64,000 nt of DNA, taken from positions 173,782,445 to 173,846,444 of the forward strand of contig OY998176.1 in the NCBI GenBank assembly GCA_963921935.1, in the 5' to 3' direction. The position numbers and the translations under genes were made by a program. Shown piece by piece: positions 20,972 to 33,509 of this stretch. Numbering within the stretch: the stretch's first letter is position 1; every line of letters starts with the position of its first letter. Source of the stretch: Galeruca laticollis (lineage: Eukaryota; Arthropoda; Insecta; Coleoptera; Chrysomelidae). The notes under the pieces were generated by a model. The model was not told where the DNA came from, searched no databases, and was given only the letters and a program-made list of their open reading frames with translations.

Positions 20972-21066
20972 TATAGCATTTTTCACGATCTAAGAAAATC
21001 TATTCTATTGCCTGTCATATAATAACTGGAGGCTAGTCACTTTCTTAGATCGTGAACAGTACTATA
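20972..21066. mobile_element. 95 bp inverted-repeat element, MITE-like
   Basis: TATAGCATTTTTCACGATCT followed by AAGAAA at the left is matched in reverse at the right by TATAGTACTGTTCACGATCT and AAGAAA. The arms are 27 bp around a 41 bp core, with three mismatches. TA dinucleotides lie at both borders, compatible with a Tc1/mariner-type MITE. Confidence 0.65.
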
Positions 21067-22380
21067 CTAGTACAACAAAATTGAAAGATATTGCCGACAA
21101 TTTTAAAAAATCCCGCATTCCAAAATTTTAAATATTCCCGCCAGAGATCAATGACAGTATCTGTCACTCACAGAACAAAAAGTTCTGTTATGTCACTCCT
21201 TTATATAGCAGCGCCTTTTGTGTTGTTAGTCGTAACTTAAGCCTACTTCAAGTGAGCTATCTTCTTTTTTGATAGTAGTTATATGATCTGTGAAAATGTC
21301 GAATGTATGGACAGTATAAATACAGAGACGTGATGAACGAATGAAAGTGGTAGTTGTTGTTGAAATCGTGATATTACAGCTTATGTTCTGCACTTGCTAA
21401 TAATTGTGAGTTTGGTCTTATATTTTTGTTGAAAGTTATTAGTGAAGTTGAATTGTAATCCTATCCAAGTTTATATAGAGAATACAACGTTCATAGTGAA
21501 CTGAAAATGAAAAATAACTTTATTTCAAAATTTCTGTTACAAAGGTTGTTGCTGGATTCTGCTTTGGTTGAATGATCAGTCGCTGAAGATTTACATGAAC
21601 AAATATCAACTCTTAGAGATAAGAACTCATTTAACATATTTCATGAAGTAGAGGAGAGGTAGTAACAGTGATCTCATCAAAATTAAACTCAAATATTTAA
21701 TTGAAGTAAATACATTCTTCTTCGAAAATGTAACTTGTCTTTGGAACAGCTTCAAAGATAATATGGTAACATCGTTTTAACAGAAAAGCAAAAACAACTT
21801 TGAAAATAATACTACAGAGAAAATGTGATTGTTCCATTGTTCTAACATAGGTCAGAACAATAAGACATGCCCTTAATTCTATTATTTAACATTCAAGTTT
21901 GGAAAGTTATTGTCAAATTTCAATACTGATTGCTCTCTTTTTGTTCTTTGTGTTAGTGGAGAAGAAAGGAATACTTTAATGTCTCTTTTAATGACAATGG
22001 AGATATCGTGAATTTTACGTGCAATATGACGATCAAAGCACTTTACACTTTTTCTTGGGAATGACACTTCATTTTCTCCTAGTTGAGAAATTACCTTACC
22101 CACATATCAATCACTTTGTTCTCCCTTGAATGCCACTAGGACATATTGATCACGAATTGAAATACGATCATATTATGGAAGCTGAAGTATTCGGGCTCAT
22201 CTTCAAAAATTTGTTAACCACTTCTAGAATCTTTCAGCTAGAGCTCAAAATTCTCGTCTTCGTCGGAGTCGCTATCTATCAAGATTTATCCAGCACAAAT
22301 CTGATATGTGCACTTATGTCGTATGGGACTTCATTTTGTTTCATATTATTTAATATCCTCAACTGCACAAATAAGTTATA
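21067..22380. other. Unassigned sequence upstream of the SGQNRN-family gene
   Basis: No protein family was recognised. A TTTATATA box near 21201, followed about 30 bases later by TTGTTAGTCG, could be a core promoter. A minus-strand frame 21882-22103 (73 residues) and a plus-strand frame 22130-22399 show no known motif. Some of this may belong to the same decayed element as the gene starting at 22,737. Confidence 0.3.
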
Positions 22381-22670
22381 TGGCATTTATCTGCTTTAAT
22401 CTGTTTAATTCTGCAACCGATATGAATATTTTCCGGTAAAAACCAGCTAACTGCCATTTATCTGGTTTACGGTGTAATCATGTTTGACAAAGCAATATAA
22501 TTACTACCGTTTTATTCAGATATTTGGCATCTAACTTATTTTGGCTGTAGCGTTTTTGTTTTTTCGGTAACAGGTGTATATACTTGACTTAAAATTTTGG
22601 CATTTATCTTGTTCTGGCAGTATAGTTTCAAGAGATAACCTATAAGTTTGTTTACAATTTGTTGATTACT
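22381..22670. repeat. Degenerate ~73 bp periodic repeat, 4 units
   Basis: A box like TGGCATTTATCTGSTTT recurs at 22381, 22452, 22525 and 22598, spaced 71, 73 and 73 bases. The rest of each unit is poorly conserved. It sits just upstream of the gene at 22,737. Confidence 0.4.
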
Positions 22671-22736
22671 CTCACGTTATTTTGCAATTTTCTCGTATTT
22701 TTATTAGTCTGAACAGTGAAAAAATTGTGCATAACT

Positions 22737-25271
22737 ATGTCTAGAGGAGCAGCAATGGTTAAAATGGTTCTTGACCAAGAAAAATGTACAGGTATCTGCT
22801 TATAATTAATAGTTCAATAGCAAATGAATTGTGTTATCGTTATTTATTGTAGATGACAGTGACAAGATTCATATTGAAACCCAGTCATCTCCAAAATTCA
22901 CGGTGGTGGGTGTCAATCGATATTTAAAGAATATAGATGGGGAAGTAGTTGCTAATGAAATTTCTATTTCACCAAATAATAATACAGGTAGGTACCCACG
23001 ATGAACTGAATCTAATTGAAACCCTATAAACATCAACAAAGATTTAAAAAAGTCTGTCATAAAATATAAGCGATCAAAATATGCTTGCTTTTAGTTATTT
23101 TGATTACTTTTTGGACAACAATAGTTATGTTTATTATTTTATAATGTTTTTTAGGAGAATATCAAGAGTGTATCACATGTGACCCTTTTCCCCTTCATGT
23201 GGTAGCTGATTCTGGTATAAGAAGTGAATGCGTAATGTCAACCGACAGGGAACATTTCAAAGAGTATGAAATAGCTGGTCCCTCGACAACTAATGATGCT
23301 TTAGACGAGATGATGTCAGCCGAACAAGATTCCAGTCAAGAACGCTTCGCTTGTGAATTGAGAGATTTGCTTGAGGATTCCGATTGCTCAGTTAAGTACA
23401 AAGATTATATTCCTGACGATTCCACGTCAGAAAGCTCAGATGAGGAGCTGCATACAGGTAAGCTTACATTGTATATAAAAATGGTAGCATATGAACAATG
23501 GCTTATACTTTTTAGCACCTGCGAATAACGACGACATTCCAACAAATATTCCAGAAGTTATGGAAAATCTTTTGGAAAAAAGAACCCGTTGGAAGAAATC
23601 GAAACCTAATCAGTGGAAGAAAAATTTAGCTATGCGTAGAAAAAACGAAGCTAAGGCACCAAAACACATTGATTGCTCAAAATGCCGTTGTAAATGTACA
23701 GATAAGTTTTCTGAAGAGAATAGATTAATAATATGTAAAAATTACTGGAGCTGCGATTTTAACAGAACGAAAGATTTTATTTTAAACAATGTTGAAAGTA
23801 GGGTTCCTGAAAGACGTAAAGCCAAACGTACCAGCAACAAGTTTTTTCATTAAAACACTTTGAGGAGGTATTAGAACATGCCTTCAAGAACAAAGGAGAA
23901 GGACGGTTGTTTTGCGGTCAGGATAAAACAAACAAAAAGGAGCCTCACCTTGAAACCAAACCTGAAGAATATGAAAATGTAAAATCTCATATTGAGAGTT
24001 TTCCAGTTGTGGAATCGCACTACACCCGAAAATCTACTAAGCGACAATATCTAGATTCCAAGTTGAGCATAGCAAACAAGCATTATCTGTACCAACAAGA
24101 ATGTGAAAGAGATGGTTTAGTGCCAGTCTCACTCATAACTTATGGGGGGATATTTTGTAAAAACTAAAATTATTCATTCTATGCTCCAAAGAAAGATCAG
24201 TGGCCGATTTCCATGCAGTATAAAACTTGCAAAGATCAGAAGAAAAGGGAACAATTAGAGAATATTCATCAGAGTCACGTTTCAAGAAAAGAAGATTGCA
24301 ATTATGCCAAAATTAAGGATCAGGAAAGAGCTTTGAATCATAAGACCTTTGTATGTTCCATATTTTATTTACAGGGCTTTCTACAACTTCCTAGTGGTGA
24401 TGTGAGTTCTATGTAATACACTAGGAAACTGTGCACCTAGAATATTACAAATTTATCAAATAGCACCACCAAATAATGCATTTTGCTACGTTTGGACTGA
24501 GACAAATGGAAAGAGGGGAAGTTTAGAGATCGGCACCTGTTTATATAATTACATCGAGCAGTTCTCTGAAACTGTAACTGGAATATCCCTGTTTTCAGAT
24601 ACTTGCAGCGGGCAAAATCGCAACCAAAGCATCAGTGCTCTCTTGCTTTATCTCGTACAAATAAACCCTAATGTGAATGTCATAGAGCAAAAGTTTTTGG
24701 AAAGTGGTCATAGTTACATGGAAGTTTATAGTATACACAGTTCAATTGAAAAAACCAAAAATCATGTTTCAGTTCACACCATCCACGACTGGATGACGAT
24801 CTTTCGCATGGCTAGGACATCTAGATCGAATAAAAAACCCTACAATGTTATTGAATTAAAATTTGGTGATTTTATTGACCTAGAAATGTTATCACAACTG
24901 ATAATGAAAAACAAACCTAAAAACACTCTTGGCGAAAAAATTAACGGGCTAAGTGTTTTAGCTACCTTAAAAGTAAACCCTGGGTTCTTCAGTATATATA
25001 CGACCACACATCAGAATACATGGAAATTAGTGTTCTAGGTAAGGGCTGCCCTCACAATTTGAGCAACTTTAAACCTTCAAGAGCAGACAGTAATCGTAGA
25101 CCTATTACGATCTCGAAAAAAGAAGACTTGCTGAAGCTTTGTAAAAATGAAGTGACACCCCAAGACTTCCATTTCTACTATAAATCATTGCCCACATCAA
25201 AAGAACGAAAAGATTTAGTTCCAGAACCAGCAGAAGAAGATACTGATCGAGAGGATGAATTGCCCGAATGA
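22737..25271 (+). pseudogene. SGQNRN/CGGQNKN-family transposase-like gene, multi-exon, decayed
   Basis: Exons 22737-22791, 22853-22987, 23155-23457 and 23516 onward are joined by introns with CAG-GTA donors and TAG acceptors, all phase 1. They encode MSRGAAMVKMVLDQEK, an acidic region (ALDEMMSAEQDSSQE, SSDEELHTG), then WKKSKPNQWKKNLAMRRKNE, CSKCRCKCTDKFSEENRLII, KSHIESFPVVESHYTRKS, and YAPKKDQ. These are followed by ALNHKTFVC, SDTCSGQNRNQ (about 24600), KFLESGHSYMEVYSIHSSIE, and LCKNEVTPQDFHFYYKSLP near the stop at 25271. Order and motifs match a large uncharacterised insect family. D, C-x-x-C and GQNRN placement suggest an RNase H-like nuclease fold, which is an inference. Frameshifts near 23850, 24165 and 24415, and further shifts near 25020, kill the gene. 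Retained introns show it was copied as DNA or is a decayed single gene, not a retrocopy. Confidence 0.72.
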
Positions 25272-25415
25272 GCTCAAATATGTCTGAATTTTGACAACCA
25301 AAATAAGATAAGTGTTGTTTTTTGTTTATAAAAAAATAATTTTATTCAGTTTTTTATCACTTTTGCTTTGTTCATGATAATAAACATTATTATTAACGAA
25401 ATGTGAAATAAAATG

Positions 25416-25983
25416 TCATTCATTCCCTTTAAACTGATTTCTCATATCATTTTCAAGTTTAAAACTGCAGTAACCTGACGATATCAACGTAATACTTGTT
25501 AAATCCAGTAGCCCTTGATAAGCTACAGCCTTCTGGGGTTCGTAATGAAAAGTTGGGATGGCGTCTCTGAGAGGCTTTAATCCATGCAAGTGAGGCACAT
25601 TGTAGTGTTTCCCAACTTTGAAGCATATTTATGTTCTTTTGATTTGCTGTTTCATGGGCTAAACAACGAGTATTTTCTCGAGACAAACCATAAAATATTT
25701 TGGAACATGACAAGATATATTCATAAATATGAATTTACTGTTCATTGTTATAAAATTGTCTAGCACTATACTTAGGACGGAGATGAATGTACTTAGGACG
25801 GATATGAATGTTAGGATTTTCCTGATATTGTTTTACATATCTATGAACTGTTTGAAAAACCAAGCCTTGAACTCAGCAAGCCTCACGAATACTCATTCTA
25901 TCGCGTACTAACTGGATGGCCTTCCTCATTGAGTCTTCCGAAAAGTAACCAATTTTTTTGTTGGTTTTATTTTTACAAGGCAT
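25416..25983 (-). pseudogene. Pogo-like transposase C, N-terminal part
   Basis: On the minus strand the gene starts at 25983 with MPCKNKTNKKIGYFSEDSMR, then KAIQLVRDRMSIREAC (one stop) and QGLVFQTVHRYVKQYQE, a Psq-like HTH. After a frame change come AHETANQKNINMLQSWETLQ, SLAWIKASQRRHPNFSLRTP, then EGCSLSRATGFNKYYVD, the CENP-B-type HTH. The DDE domain is missing. A repeated GTCTCACTGTT motif in 26020-26430 upstream is probably its subterminal region. Confidence 0.75.
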
Positions 25984-27007
25984 CTTCTAACTGTAAATTA
26001 GATAAAAAAATATTATGCGTCAGTTTGGAACAGTGAGACGGTTTAATCGAGGAACATTGAGACAGTGTCTCGCTCATCAAAGCACCCATTGTCCCACTGC
26101 TCCTAAAACACGTGAAATTGTAGACAAAAATATAAAACTTATTATTTGTAGAAACAAGATAATAATGCTAAAATAATTATATTTTTCATAAAAAGTACTA
26201 CCTCAAAGGAATATACGTACTGCTGCCAAAAATTCTTCTCTTAATCCGTTTTGTAATTCACTTTTCAGAGATCGGTTGGTACCTAAAATAAAGATGAAGC
26301 GTTGGCGTTGAAACTCTACCTGAAGCCTTGACGCCACTATATTCAGCTGCGAGTGGTCGCTTAAATATGTGGGTGGGGTACATTCAAATTTAGAGCACTA
26401 GTCTCACTGTTCCGGCCGTCTCACTGTTACTCAATCTCCCCTTACTATCCAAAATTTAGAATATTCATGTTGAAACATCTTTGTCAAATAACGAATATTT
26501 TTTGCTTCACTTTTTAATAACGATTTTCCTGAAGGGCATAATGTCAACAAATGTCAGAACTTCAGAATAGCTTTTAATTATGATTACTTCTTCATTATTA
26601 AACTCCAAATGTACCTAATGGTCAAATTTGAAGAAAACAGTATACGAATAAAAAAGCAACTTTTCGTATTTTTACAAGACGTTTTTTAATTCATTTCTGA
26701 TGTATTTCGGGGAAAAACTGACATTAGAGGTGGAAACGACGTTTTAGAAAAAGCTGAAACTATATCAAATAAAGCGTATTGAAGAAAATATCTGATCAAT
26801 TATATATATTGGTGAGGTTACGACAGTAAATATCAGTATAATCAATCACCTGTTATCACTATAGAGCTAAGTGAAAGATGTAGCTAATAAGCATAGTAGA
26901 AGTATTTAGTAATGCAATGCGTGACATTTCAATTAATGTGATTTGAATTCAGATATTTAATAAGAGGTTCGTCATTTTTCATCATTATATATATTATATT
27001 AATGGGG
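25984..27007. other. 5' terminal region of pogo-like element C, then spacer
   Basis: GGAACAGTGAGACGG (26027), GAGACAGTGTCTCGC (26058), TTGTCCCACTGCTCC (26088), GTCTCACTGTTCC and CCGTCTCACTGTTAC (26400-26425) are variants of one motif. They suggest the subterminal repeats of the pogo-like element whose transposase starts at 25983. An exact outer terminus near CTCAATCTCCCC (26430) is possible but has no partner at the other end. From about 26450 to 27007 I see nothing. Confidence 0.45.
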
Positions 27008-27011
27008 ATTT

Positions 27012-27145
27012 ATGTAGTAACAGGCCATATAGATAAGAGAGAGAAGAAGAGAGGGATTATTTAATTATCCGAACTAGACCTATAACAAAGTATAGATAAA
27101 ATAGGTACTAAGAAACTATCAACTATTTGAATACCTAATAATACA
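27012..27145 (+). repeat. 5' LTR of gypsy-like element 1
   Basis: 134 bp; similar to the 3' LTR at 30414-30554 with substitutions and small indels. It is immediately followed by TGGTGGCAGCGG, the likely primer-binding site. Confidence 0.88.
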
Positions 27146-27289
27146 TGGTGGCAGCGGTCCAACGGATCTATCAAATCTAAGTACCAACTAAAAATAAACC
27201 AAAGATGAGTTAAAACGGCGGAAATTAGCAAAATTAACAACTAATGTATGTGCCAACAATAACGGTGGTATATCAAATTCCAACACCGG

Positions 27290-28065
27290 AAATATTTTCA
27301 TTTAAGGCGAGAGAGGAATTTGAGCAGTAGAAATCTAGGTTCGGACGATTTAGAGGTGCTTCGGGGTTGGTATGTAAGTCATAAGAAGGACAAATTGACT
27401 TACTAGTATATTTAATTGGACCTTAAACAACATTCGTTTAAACTAAACCCGAATGAAGTTGAAATATTTGGGACAGTGTTACCGAAATTTACTAGCCATT
27501 TCATAGCAGTAAGGAACATAATATATAATGAAATATTTGTATTTCATACACAAACAAAAGGGATGAGAATCAGTTTAAGATGTTGTCACTTCTCTGCATA
27601 CTATAGCTCAAAACAGTGATTTCCGTAGTACCTCTGTAAATGAAGCCTAAAAGGATCAGTTGATAGTTGGGTTACTAGACAAAAGGTTGTCCGAAAAATT
27701 GTAGATAGATCCGAAACTAGCATTGGAATCGGCCAGGCAGTCCGAGACTGTTAACAAACAACAAGCAAACCTAAGTAGTGTGTGTGAAGTATGTGCAGAT
27801 GAGGTACCAACTTCCAGAAACTACAAGGATGGAAATGGACCAACTGATCATACTATAAGTAGCAGCTGCTAGTGGTGTGGGCGAAATAACCATTCACGCA
27901 ATGAATGTCCTGCAAGAAATTCTGTGTGTTATGGGTATAAAAACATGGAATATTTCAAAATGGTCCAAAAAAATTCCATCGACTGGTGTTCGCGGTAATT
28001 CCCATAATATTTTGGAAAAACTTTCAGGTGTTATCGGAGAAGCCAGAAATGCACGTACACCTTAA
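27290..28065 (+). pseudogene. Gag remnant of gypsy-like element 1
   Basis: The capsid-like start EEFEQ, a stop where W is expected, then KSRFGRFRGAS is a gypsy Gag opening. DKRLSEKL-like and ESARQSETVNKQQANL segments follow in shifted frames. Near 27870-27945 a zinc knuckle reads WCGRNNHSRNECPARNSVC (C-x2-G-x-x-x-H-x4-C form). Stops and frameshifts are frequent. The segment 28066-28529 after it holds a possible trace of the protease (VDTAALGST) but no RT motif. Confidence 0.7.
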
Positions 28066-28529
28066 TAATGCTGGAGATATCTTATCACTGATTAAATGTC
28101 AAAAATCAATTTGTTTTCCGCATATCACTCCTTTTTGTAGACACTGCAGCACTAGGTTCAACTAGATAAAATTACTCTATTTAAGTTTGCAATATTTGTT
28201 TTTTGAATATATGTTTCGTTTATTGTTTTTTTTATTTGAGATTTTCAAGATAAGTAGACTATTCTGTTTCATTGTAGCTTCTTAAAAAATGTTTCATAAA
28301 TGAGACAATTGAGTTATCTTCATTTACTTTGAAATAAGGAAGTTAAATTTCAATCATATTTATTTTTATTTCCAAATTTGTTTCGATTGATCAAATTTAT
28401 ATACTGCACCCGACGGAGGTCAAAGAAGCATTGCGCCCGACAGAAGGTTGAAGAGGACGGTTATGTATTGAATTTGTATGTATTTAAACAATAATCTATT
28501 AATATACTAGGCCATCTGGTTCCCAGCTA

Positions 28530-29275
28530 GGCCATTTTGTCAGACCGTCAGAAAACGAACGCTATATTAAATATGTCAGCCTCAACTAATGTCACAGAAT
28601 TAAAAAGATTATTAGGCATGGTTAATATTATCAATAAATGTACACCTTATTTTAGTACACTCTACTATATGAGCTACTACGAGCTAATTTTTGGGGAACT
28701 TCCAGCGACTAGCAAGAAAAGGTTTTCACTGACACACAAAGAGCCATAGTGAGTACACCATGTTTAACATTGTACAACACTACTTATGAAACTATATTAA
28801 TTACTGATAGCTCGTAATATGGGATAGGAGGATCAATATAACAACGTCAAGAAGATGGATTCGGTGCGTCCTGTCACCAGGTCTCTATGCTGAGAAAAAA
28901 CATACCCAGGCGGAGAAGAAGGCGACAGTCCTAGCGTTGTGTTCAGATAAGTTTTCTGACTATATTATGGGGCTGCATATGACATTGGACACTGATAATA
29001 GTCAATTGATTGCCATACTAAGTAAAAAAACCACTACATCACATCACTCCTAGATTACTGCACATACGATTGAGCCTTATGATGTACTCATATACCACCA
29101 AATATTCACCGGCCGAACAACTAATTTTGGCAGATTTGCTATGCCGCAGTCCACTACAAGAAGCCGATGATGAGCTAGCTGAAGAAATCACTGCATATGT
29201 TCAAAATGTAACCCCAGGATTGCCAGAATCGAGAACACAACTATCAGAGTCATGCTCCCTGTTTTGGTAATAGAG
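28530..29275 (+). pseudogene. RT thumb and RNase H remnant of gypsy-like element 1
   Basis: SDRQKTNAILNMSASTNVTE and LKRLLGMVNIINKCTPYFST are the segment after the RT palm in gypsy polymerases. The RNase H start (LITDSS, then GIGGSI) follows in another frame near 28800. PRLLHIRLSLMMYSYTTKYS and ADLLCRSPLQEADDE match the end of RNase H. The RT catalytic core itself is not present upstream, indicating an internal deletion. Confidence 0.72.
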
Positions 29276-29554
29276 GTACGATATATTCTTATAAAATAGT
29301 GTTCAGGGGAAGGCTAATAAGACTAATTATAACTCTGCCTCTCAGACAGAATATATCTAATAAAATATACGTATGACACCAAGGGATTCCAAAGTATCAA
29401 AAACTATCTAAATATATGTTGCCTTGTATCTCAAAATATATAGAGCTCTTAGTAACGACGTCTCCTGAATGCATAATACATAGAAGCCATAGATCGGAAC
29501 CTCTCATAAAAATAGAAATCATAGAGGCAAGTACTTGGAATTGACTCAAATATG

Positions 29555-30100
29555 ATTCACGGTACCTTATAGTATCTGAATATTATTCCAGATACCCAGA
29601 AATTGTAAAGTTAGAGTGTTTATCTACTGACTCTGTTATAACTCATCTTAAATCTATACTTGCAAAACATGGCATTCCAGAAACTATTAGAGCCGATAAC
29701 GGAAGTCAATTCATGGACACTAAATTTAAATTTTTTGCAAATGACCATGACTTTGAACTCACGTCTTCTAGCCCAATGTAGAGCTAATGTTATAGATTCA
29801 TTGAATCTCAGGTGAAAAATATCAAGATGCACCTGAAGAAAGCAGCCGATCCGTATAAAATGTTATTACCATTACGCTCAACTCCACTAGAAAACGGATT
29901 CAGTCCATCAGACTTCTTACCGGGGAGAACGTTGAGGGGATTTATTCTAATTTCACCAAAATACTCGCAGTCATGTACACCAAATATGAGTGAATTGGAA
30001 AAAACAGAGGACAAGAGTAGAATTACACAGAAACAAAATTAGTATGCTGCTCATGGAGCCAAAATACTACCCACACTAGCAGAAGGACATACATTTTTTA
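29555..30100 (+). pseudogene. Integrase remnant of gypsy-like element 1
   Basis: A single frame over about 220 bp reads YLIVSEYYSRYPEIVKLE, THLKSILAKHGIPETIRADN, then GSQFMDTKFKFFAN and FELTSSSP before a stop. Here ADNGSQF carries the second catalytic Asp, and the first appears replaced by Glu (VSEYYS where VDYYS is usual). Farther on, LRSTPLENGFSPSDFLPGRT and LRGFI match the C-terminal end of the core. The catalytic Glu block is damaged. Confidence 0.8.
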
Positions 30101-30413
30101 TAATACATAGGAAGGATAAATAAACTACATAATGCTCCGAGGACATATCTTGTCACTACACAGAACGGACAATTTAGAAGGAACAGAAAGTTCTTACATT
30201 TTATCAAGAATAATATAGTGGAAAGAATCTGAACCGACTACTAACAATACCGTGTTAGAAGAACCAGGAACCCATAGAGATATCAAAGCCGAAACTAGAC
30301 CAAACATCTACAGTTCCTGTTCCCAGTTTCCTATACCACAAGACTCAATTCAACTATAAGCAGAAGTACTACAGCTAGGAAACCAATAGAGCGACTAGAT
30401 TTTTTGGGAAAGG

Positions 30414-30554
30414 ATGTAATAACAGGCCATATAGATAAAAAGAAGAGGCAGGGAAGATTATTTAATGATCCGAACTCAACTTATTATAAACTTGTTACTT
30501 GAATATGATTGAAACACTAAAAAACATTCAACTATTTTAATACATAATAATACA
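30414..30554 (+). repeat. 3' LTR of gypsy-like element 1
   Basis: 141 bp, starting ATGTAATAACAGGCCATATA and ending AATAATACA, preceded by a polypurine tract and followed by the ATTT target duplication. Confidence 0.88.
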
Positions 30555-30558
30555 ATTT

Positions 30559-33509
30559 CGTAATATATCAGTCTTTCGTATACATTTACCATCCAAATCT
30601 ATTGTATCAGCTTCAAAATTTCTAGAAAAATCCTATCGAAATATTACTCTATTAATACGAATAATCCATTCACCAAAACATTTTGGACTCATTTTTAAGA
30701 ATCAATTTAAGTCGCGAATTCACCTATTCGTATTCTATTGACTGATAATAAATGCCCTGGAGTGTCTGTGCATTTTTCAATACTTCTAATATATGATTTT
30801 TGGTATAATCCAGCTCTATGGTATTTATCTTTTCGATAATGACAGAATGATGTTCATTCATAAGTCTTTTCGATTATTAGACAGGATTAGTTTGCAGATT
30901 GCTCCGGCATAATCGTGTCATTTTTGGAGAAATGTAGTGGATCAATTTGTGAGATATTCAGATGTTTGCTTCTTATTGATCCATTTCAATTGTTATCAGA
31001 TAAATTAACGAGAGAAACGTTTTAGTTGAACCAAACTTGCATGAACTCTCTAGCCTTTAGCCTTTGGCGTTCCCTTTGGAAAGAGTGAACTTTGGTTTTG
31101 ACGTCATAACCATATACGTTTAACAGCTATTAAGCGATGCTCATTTAACAGCTTTTGCCAACTTCTCTAAAAGTATTTCAACAATTCTCTTGCGCAGTAA
31201 AATTAACATCTTGGTATTTTGTGCAGACCTCAACTTTTTTTTGCTCAAAGTAAATTCGTCAAATGCTATAGTCAACAGTTTGCGGGCGTTGGAGTACACA
31301 ATTTTATTCTTCCATTTTTTGCATATGAAAAAAGTGCCAAGCAACAAACCAACAATTCATAATTGCAGATCATGTCAATATACGTACGTTGAGGGCATGT
31401 TGAAATACATCCGCGATATTTGAACAATGGCCTAAGTTCCCTATCATTTTATTGCAATTACACCTCCAATATATACATATTCGCATAAATGTGAAAAATG
31501 TCGTTGACCTTTATTTTCTCTTAACATTTTCAGATACATACATTTTCTTGGTATTTGTATGATGTGTAGTCACCTCATTAAGGTGTGAAATAATTTATTT
31601 TGTCAAAACAAAAATTATCCTACCGAGCAACGCGGTCTATTTGTTGTTCGCAGTGCAACTCCTCATCTAGTGCTGGCCGGTTGAGCCACCGTTGAAATAT
31701 ATTTACATCATGAGTGTTTCACAAGTTTTCCAGTTGAATACGATGCATGTATTCATAACTCTATCTTTCATTCTATTCTGTTATAATTTACAGTCTCTAA
31801 TTATTTAATAATTTTCAGTAACAACATAAAATCCATTATTATGGAACATTTCTCAAGGGGTATACCTATTAGTTGAGGTAACTCATAATTAAGTTCAAAA
31901 CTTCTGGGTATAATAAACTAAATTTTATCCATGAATTAAATGTGATGAGATTTTCCAATTAAAATATTCAAGTTATTTATAGGCTTTTCTGACTGTTTTG
32001 AAACATAAACTGACACAACCCAACTCTAACTTTTGATATCCTTATTTCATTAAGAGAAGGAAACGGCACTTATTAGGGTCGTTTCAAAAATAATAGGGAA
32101 ACACGGGTATATAAATCTTCAATAGCAAATTAACGTCATCCCTGTCAGTTTTACAAGTAAAAAGGGTAATTAAATATTTCCGCTCAACTGCTCTTTATTT
32201 AGAAGTTATGTTGACCTTCAAACACTTATCTCAAAAAAAATATTCTGGAACATTATGTATGTGTAACCAATTTTTGAAAAGTACATATTCTAGATTTATA
32301 TGCATATAGGATAACTTATTTAGAAAACAAAATTAACAACGCTTCCACTAAACAAGAAACATAACAAGTCTTTTTGTGATGATGAAGTGAATGTGACTCA
32401 ATACCAGTGTTCAAGAGAAGAACGATGAGCAGCACCTAATTCGATTATGAATGAAATAGAAATTCTCATAACAGTTATGTGTTTATGAGTTACCGGTAGT
32501 TATACACCAATTTGTACATGGTTCATTTTTCATACAAACCTTTTCACATGAAGTATGCTAATAGTCAACAAATAATAATGTGAATAATATTTTCATATTG
32601 TCATACAGGATCAGAAGAATTAATTACGAGTGAAGATAACTTGAGACAAATAATATTCAGAATAACACTGTAATAAATATATCGAAGATTCAAGGCAGAT
32701 TGTAACAAAATAATAATATTTATATTGGATATAATTTGGATATCCATTCAGCTACGTTTGTGCGTGATATCAGAAATTTACCATTGCTATATCCAGTGCT
32801 AAAATTTAAGATATGTTATGACGTCTAAATGTCCATGGAATATGTAATTATCGGACAAATGTATGGAATAAAAAGATAAACCCTTTTTACATGAACCAAA
32901 AGGAACTTGAAGATATAACTAGTTTTGAAAATCTATTCATAAGAAAGAATTATGGACCTTTCTAAAGGCATTTCGAAATCAGATAACAATCATCTCAATT
33001 TAGTTGACGTAAAGAATTCACCTCGGCCAAGACACTTTATGGCATTCTGAAAATGAATAGAAACTTTCAATTATTCTGTTTCAATGAGACAACTTATCTC
33101 TATTATCAATGGTCACTTTACCCGACGTCGAGATCTCAAGTGTCGACCTAAATATAATGAAAAGAAGAAGGTTATCTTTTACGACAACAAGATCTAAATT
33201 ACAAATGGTTTTCATTTCAGAAAAGTGATGTCGCAAAATGAACATCACACTTCCGTTTGTATTGCGATAATAAGACGAATTTTCGAGCAAAACAATCAGT
33301 AGTGAATTATCTCTCGTCCAAACAGTGGTTAAACATATCTTATCCGAAACAAACGCATTTCACAGTGTAACAAATATCTCAACAATTCACTGAATATCTT
33401 TGGTCGGAGTAAAAGTCTAAACTAATCAACTTAAAACTAAACTTAATACCCAATCGGGAAAATTACGATTTCACCTTCAAGTATAAATATATATATCGTG
33501 TCATTGCGC
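30559..33509. other. 3 kb spacer between the two LTR elements
   Basis: Nothing recognised on either strand. Frames are short and carry no family motif. A slightly GC-richer patch at about 31,620-31,700 stands out but has no coding or repeat signal I can name. Confidence 0.45.

Larger units (their letters stand above)
27008..30558 (+). mobile_element. Ty3/gypsy-like LTR retrotransposon 1, internally deleted
   Basis: LTRs at 27012-27145 and 30414-30554 begin ATGTARTAACAGGCCATATA and end AATAATACA. ATTT occurs directly outside both (27008-27011 and 30555-30558), a 4 bp target duplication. A primer-binding site TGGTGGCAGCGG follows the left LTR and a purine tract TTTTTTGGGAAAGG precedes the right one. 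Between them lie gag, RT/RNase H and integrase remnants in order. The total length of 3.5 kb is short for the family because the protease-RT core is missing. All coding parts are broken by stops, so the copy is inactive. Confidence 0.9.
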
